Shown here: positions 62,051 through 64,000 of the stretch, one piece after another
How positions within the stretch are numbered: the stretch's first letter is position 1
Layout: each line of letters begins with the position of its first letter
NCBI GenBank assembly: GCA_009760855.2
Contig: WPIO01000005.1
Location: 12,566,001 to 12,630,000 of the forward strand
DNA length: 64,000 nt
Source: Cristatella mucedo
Lineage: Eukaryota; Bryozoa; Phylactolaemata; Cristatellidae
Direction: 5' to 3'
Program-made: the position numbers and the translations under genes
Notes under the pieces: model-generated
Database searches by the model: none
Told to the model about the DNA's origin: nothing
Seen by the model: only the letters and a program-made list of their open reading frames with translations

Positions 62051-63844
62051 TCGCTATTGGCTAGATCTTGTGATAAGAAAACGTCGGCAGTGGGCATGGC
62101 AGTTTCGTGCTCTTCAAATATGTTACTTTGAGCTATTCTGAAATGGAATTCAAACAGGATCGGCTTCTGAAAAGGAACAGATTTGGCTTTATTAAGGCAA
62201 CGCCAAGAAACTGGAATCGAGCTAGTGTAAAGAAAGAAAAAACACCTCTATTCTGCAGTCATTGATCTGACAATATGGGTTCCCAGTATTTTTTACTTCA
62301 GTTGGCAAAGTGCTCGCGAGTAGTCGACCTTCCTAAGACCATGATTGATATAAAATATGTGCTAGCTGGCTGGGGACATGATGGATGGAATAAAACTGAC
62401 TGCTGCATTCACCAGCATCTTAGTGATTGCACTACCGTATGACCGTCGAATATCTAGCAATTTATGAACCGGCAACACCAGGCCATCCTTTGCTGTGCCT
62501 TGCAGCAACCAGCCTGGCAATGCCCACCCCCTTTGAACCTAACATTCCCATCCGTTTGTCTGCCGGATCAGCAGTCGCAAGAAGCCGTCAGCTTACCGGA
62601 GGAAAGGAGACTTAAATTAAACCGAATTATAGGCTATTCATTTGACTCAATGGAAGCTGTAATTTTTTCTGGCTGTGCAGCGAATCCAAGTGATTAGGAT
62701 ATGCAGAACAATTTTCCACGGTACACGACAGTGTGTATACAGCTTACTAAAGTCGATAGCCAACCCTGTATATGAACAGATGATTCACTTGAGTCTTTAT
62801 TGGTTCGTTTTGGCTGAAGACAGTTCAACCAATTGCAGACAGTGGACAAGTAAGTATTATTAGCAGTCCCGTTGGTCTTAAAGGCAGTAACCGATGTGTG
62901 AGTCAAATAAGTGATCTGTAAATGTAGACTTCAGACTTGGTCTTATTATGTATTCGCAGCTTGCTTTTTTACGCATGAGTGTACAGGTGGTGGCAAGAGG
63001 ATTTTTTTAAATTGTAGATCAATAACCAGCTGCCTTAACATAGTATATCACATCTTTCTTGAGTTTGGTAACAAAAATTATATACTTACAATGATTTATT
63101 AGGCCTTAATGCATTGCATTATTTTCCCTTAGGAGGGCAGTGATTCTAATTTTCCACAGACATTGAATAAAAAATGCTAAAATGGTAAGGCAAGGCAAAA
63201 GCCGAGTAACTATACCGTATTGGCACCAGCTCCTTCGACTTCCGATGCATATATTTTTTTACCAGCATGCATAAGTAAAGAGCATTAGGATTGCATGCTC
63301 TCTAATCTAGCCTGGGTTTGCAATTGGCTGGAAGTCGGCTGGCTGTACAGCTACTGCCGATGTAGCTGCACCTAATGAGGCTAAATGCGGCCTCTCCTTT
63401 GTAAGCTTTAAGGTGATTAGAAAGCAGCCTGATGTTCGGCATCGTTCCCAATAGTGCATGGTTGTTAGGATCTCTTTCTTGATTGGCACAGGGGCTCGGT
63501 AGCCGGATCGGTATCAAGACAAGTCACCTTGGCCGGTATTGATCTGGGTGTACATCTCTTGGGTGGCTCGAGCTTGCTCGGAAAGAGCTCAGTTGCACAC
63601 TCGTAGCAATGTAGGCCTGCCTATTAAATCAGGGGCCCTGACAAGACCACTGGTCAACGCAGTGCATCTAGCTCTCTTCTTGTCAGCATCAGCACAGCTG
63701 CCTTGCATTCTCTCAAATGACAGCTGTCAAAATTGATTTGCCGACCGAGGAAGCTGCCCTGGGCAGGCACTGGCAGCCGGAGCATCAGCTGCTACCACGG
63801 CTCCAGAACAGCACCCGGAGCCAGTCATTGTGAGATCACAAGAC
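62051..63844. other. Intergenic, no gene recognised
   Basis: Short ORFs at 62427-62863 and 63302-63736 lack support. AT-rich with no repeat that I can name. Confidence 0.45.
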
Positions 63845-63990
63845 TTAGCAAGATCCACTTGCTACTTCCAAGCTACTCACGTCCTCGACTGCACTCCTGA
63901 CCTCAGCTATGCTTCTCATTATATTTTCGTTGCATGAGATGAAGTCTTTTGGCTAACGCATGGTTTCCAAAAGCCTTATGTGTTGACCTC
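63845..63990 (+). mobile_element. LINE-B 3' fragment at window edge
   Basis: cttccaagctactcacgtcc and gcatgagatgaagtcttttg match the LINE-B 3' UTR seen at 33730-33820 and 36310-36400. It may continue past the window. Confidence 0.6.
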
Positions 63991-64000
63991 GAAATGGAGA

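Overview
This window is nuclear DNA from a metazoan, almost certainly an invertebrate. Two spliced housekeeping genes with kilobase-scale introns, GT-AG splice sites, AATAAA signals and a eukaryotic tRNA sit in a bed of LINEs, tRNA-derived SINEs, Tc1/mariner and hAT relics and microsatellites. There are no operons, Shine-Dalgarno sites or long bacterial-type ORFs. I cannot fix the phylum. A mollusc or another invertebrate with a repeat-rich genome would fit.

Layout. 1-6.4 kb is intergenic and holds short tandem repeats, a LINE broken by a SINE, and a (CT)n tract. 6.5-19.9 kb carries a complete 10-exon plus-strand gene for mitochondrial aspartate aminotransferase (GOT2, 431 residues), whose first exon is a short transit-peptide exon 3.8 kb upstream of exon 2. 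20.2-44.6 kb carries a complete 8-exon minus-strand gene for mitochondrial ribosomal protein uL3m (MRPL3, 407 residues). The two genes converge tail to tail and their poly(A) signals face each other about 30 bp apart. 45.2-46.6 kb holds signs of a small spliced plus-strand unit that I cannot identify. A tRNA-Thr(AGT) gene lies at 48.05 kb. The remainder, to 64 kb, is intergenic and dominated by repeats.

Repeats. Two LINE families with CR1/L2-like reverse transcriptases are present, here called LINE-A and LINE-B. LINE-A ends in a conserved stem-loop followed by an (ATT)n tail. One tRNA-headed SINE family (SINE-2) carries the same stem-loop, which suggests that LINE-A mobilises it. A second tRNA-headed SINE (SINE-1) has a different tail. 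Other elements are two short hAT elements matching the SPIN type, four Tc1 transposase fragments, a Ty3/Gypsy-like gag relic, a two-copy repeat of about 0.9 kb, and several nested insertions that record relative ages.

Both recognised genes serve mitochondria: one encodes a matrix enzyme of the malate-aspartate shuttle, the other a core protein of the large mitoribosomal subunit. I found no CRISPR array, gene cluster or toxin locus. The most notable signals are the shared LINE/SINE tail hairpin, the SPIN-like elements, a perfect 35-bp inverted repeat in GOT2 intron 3, the triple transposon nest at 37.4-39.6 kb, and the facing 3' ends of GOT2 and MRPL3.
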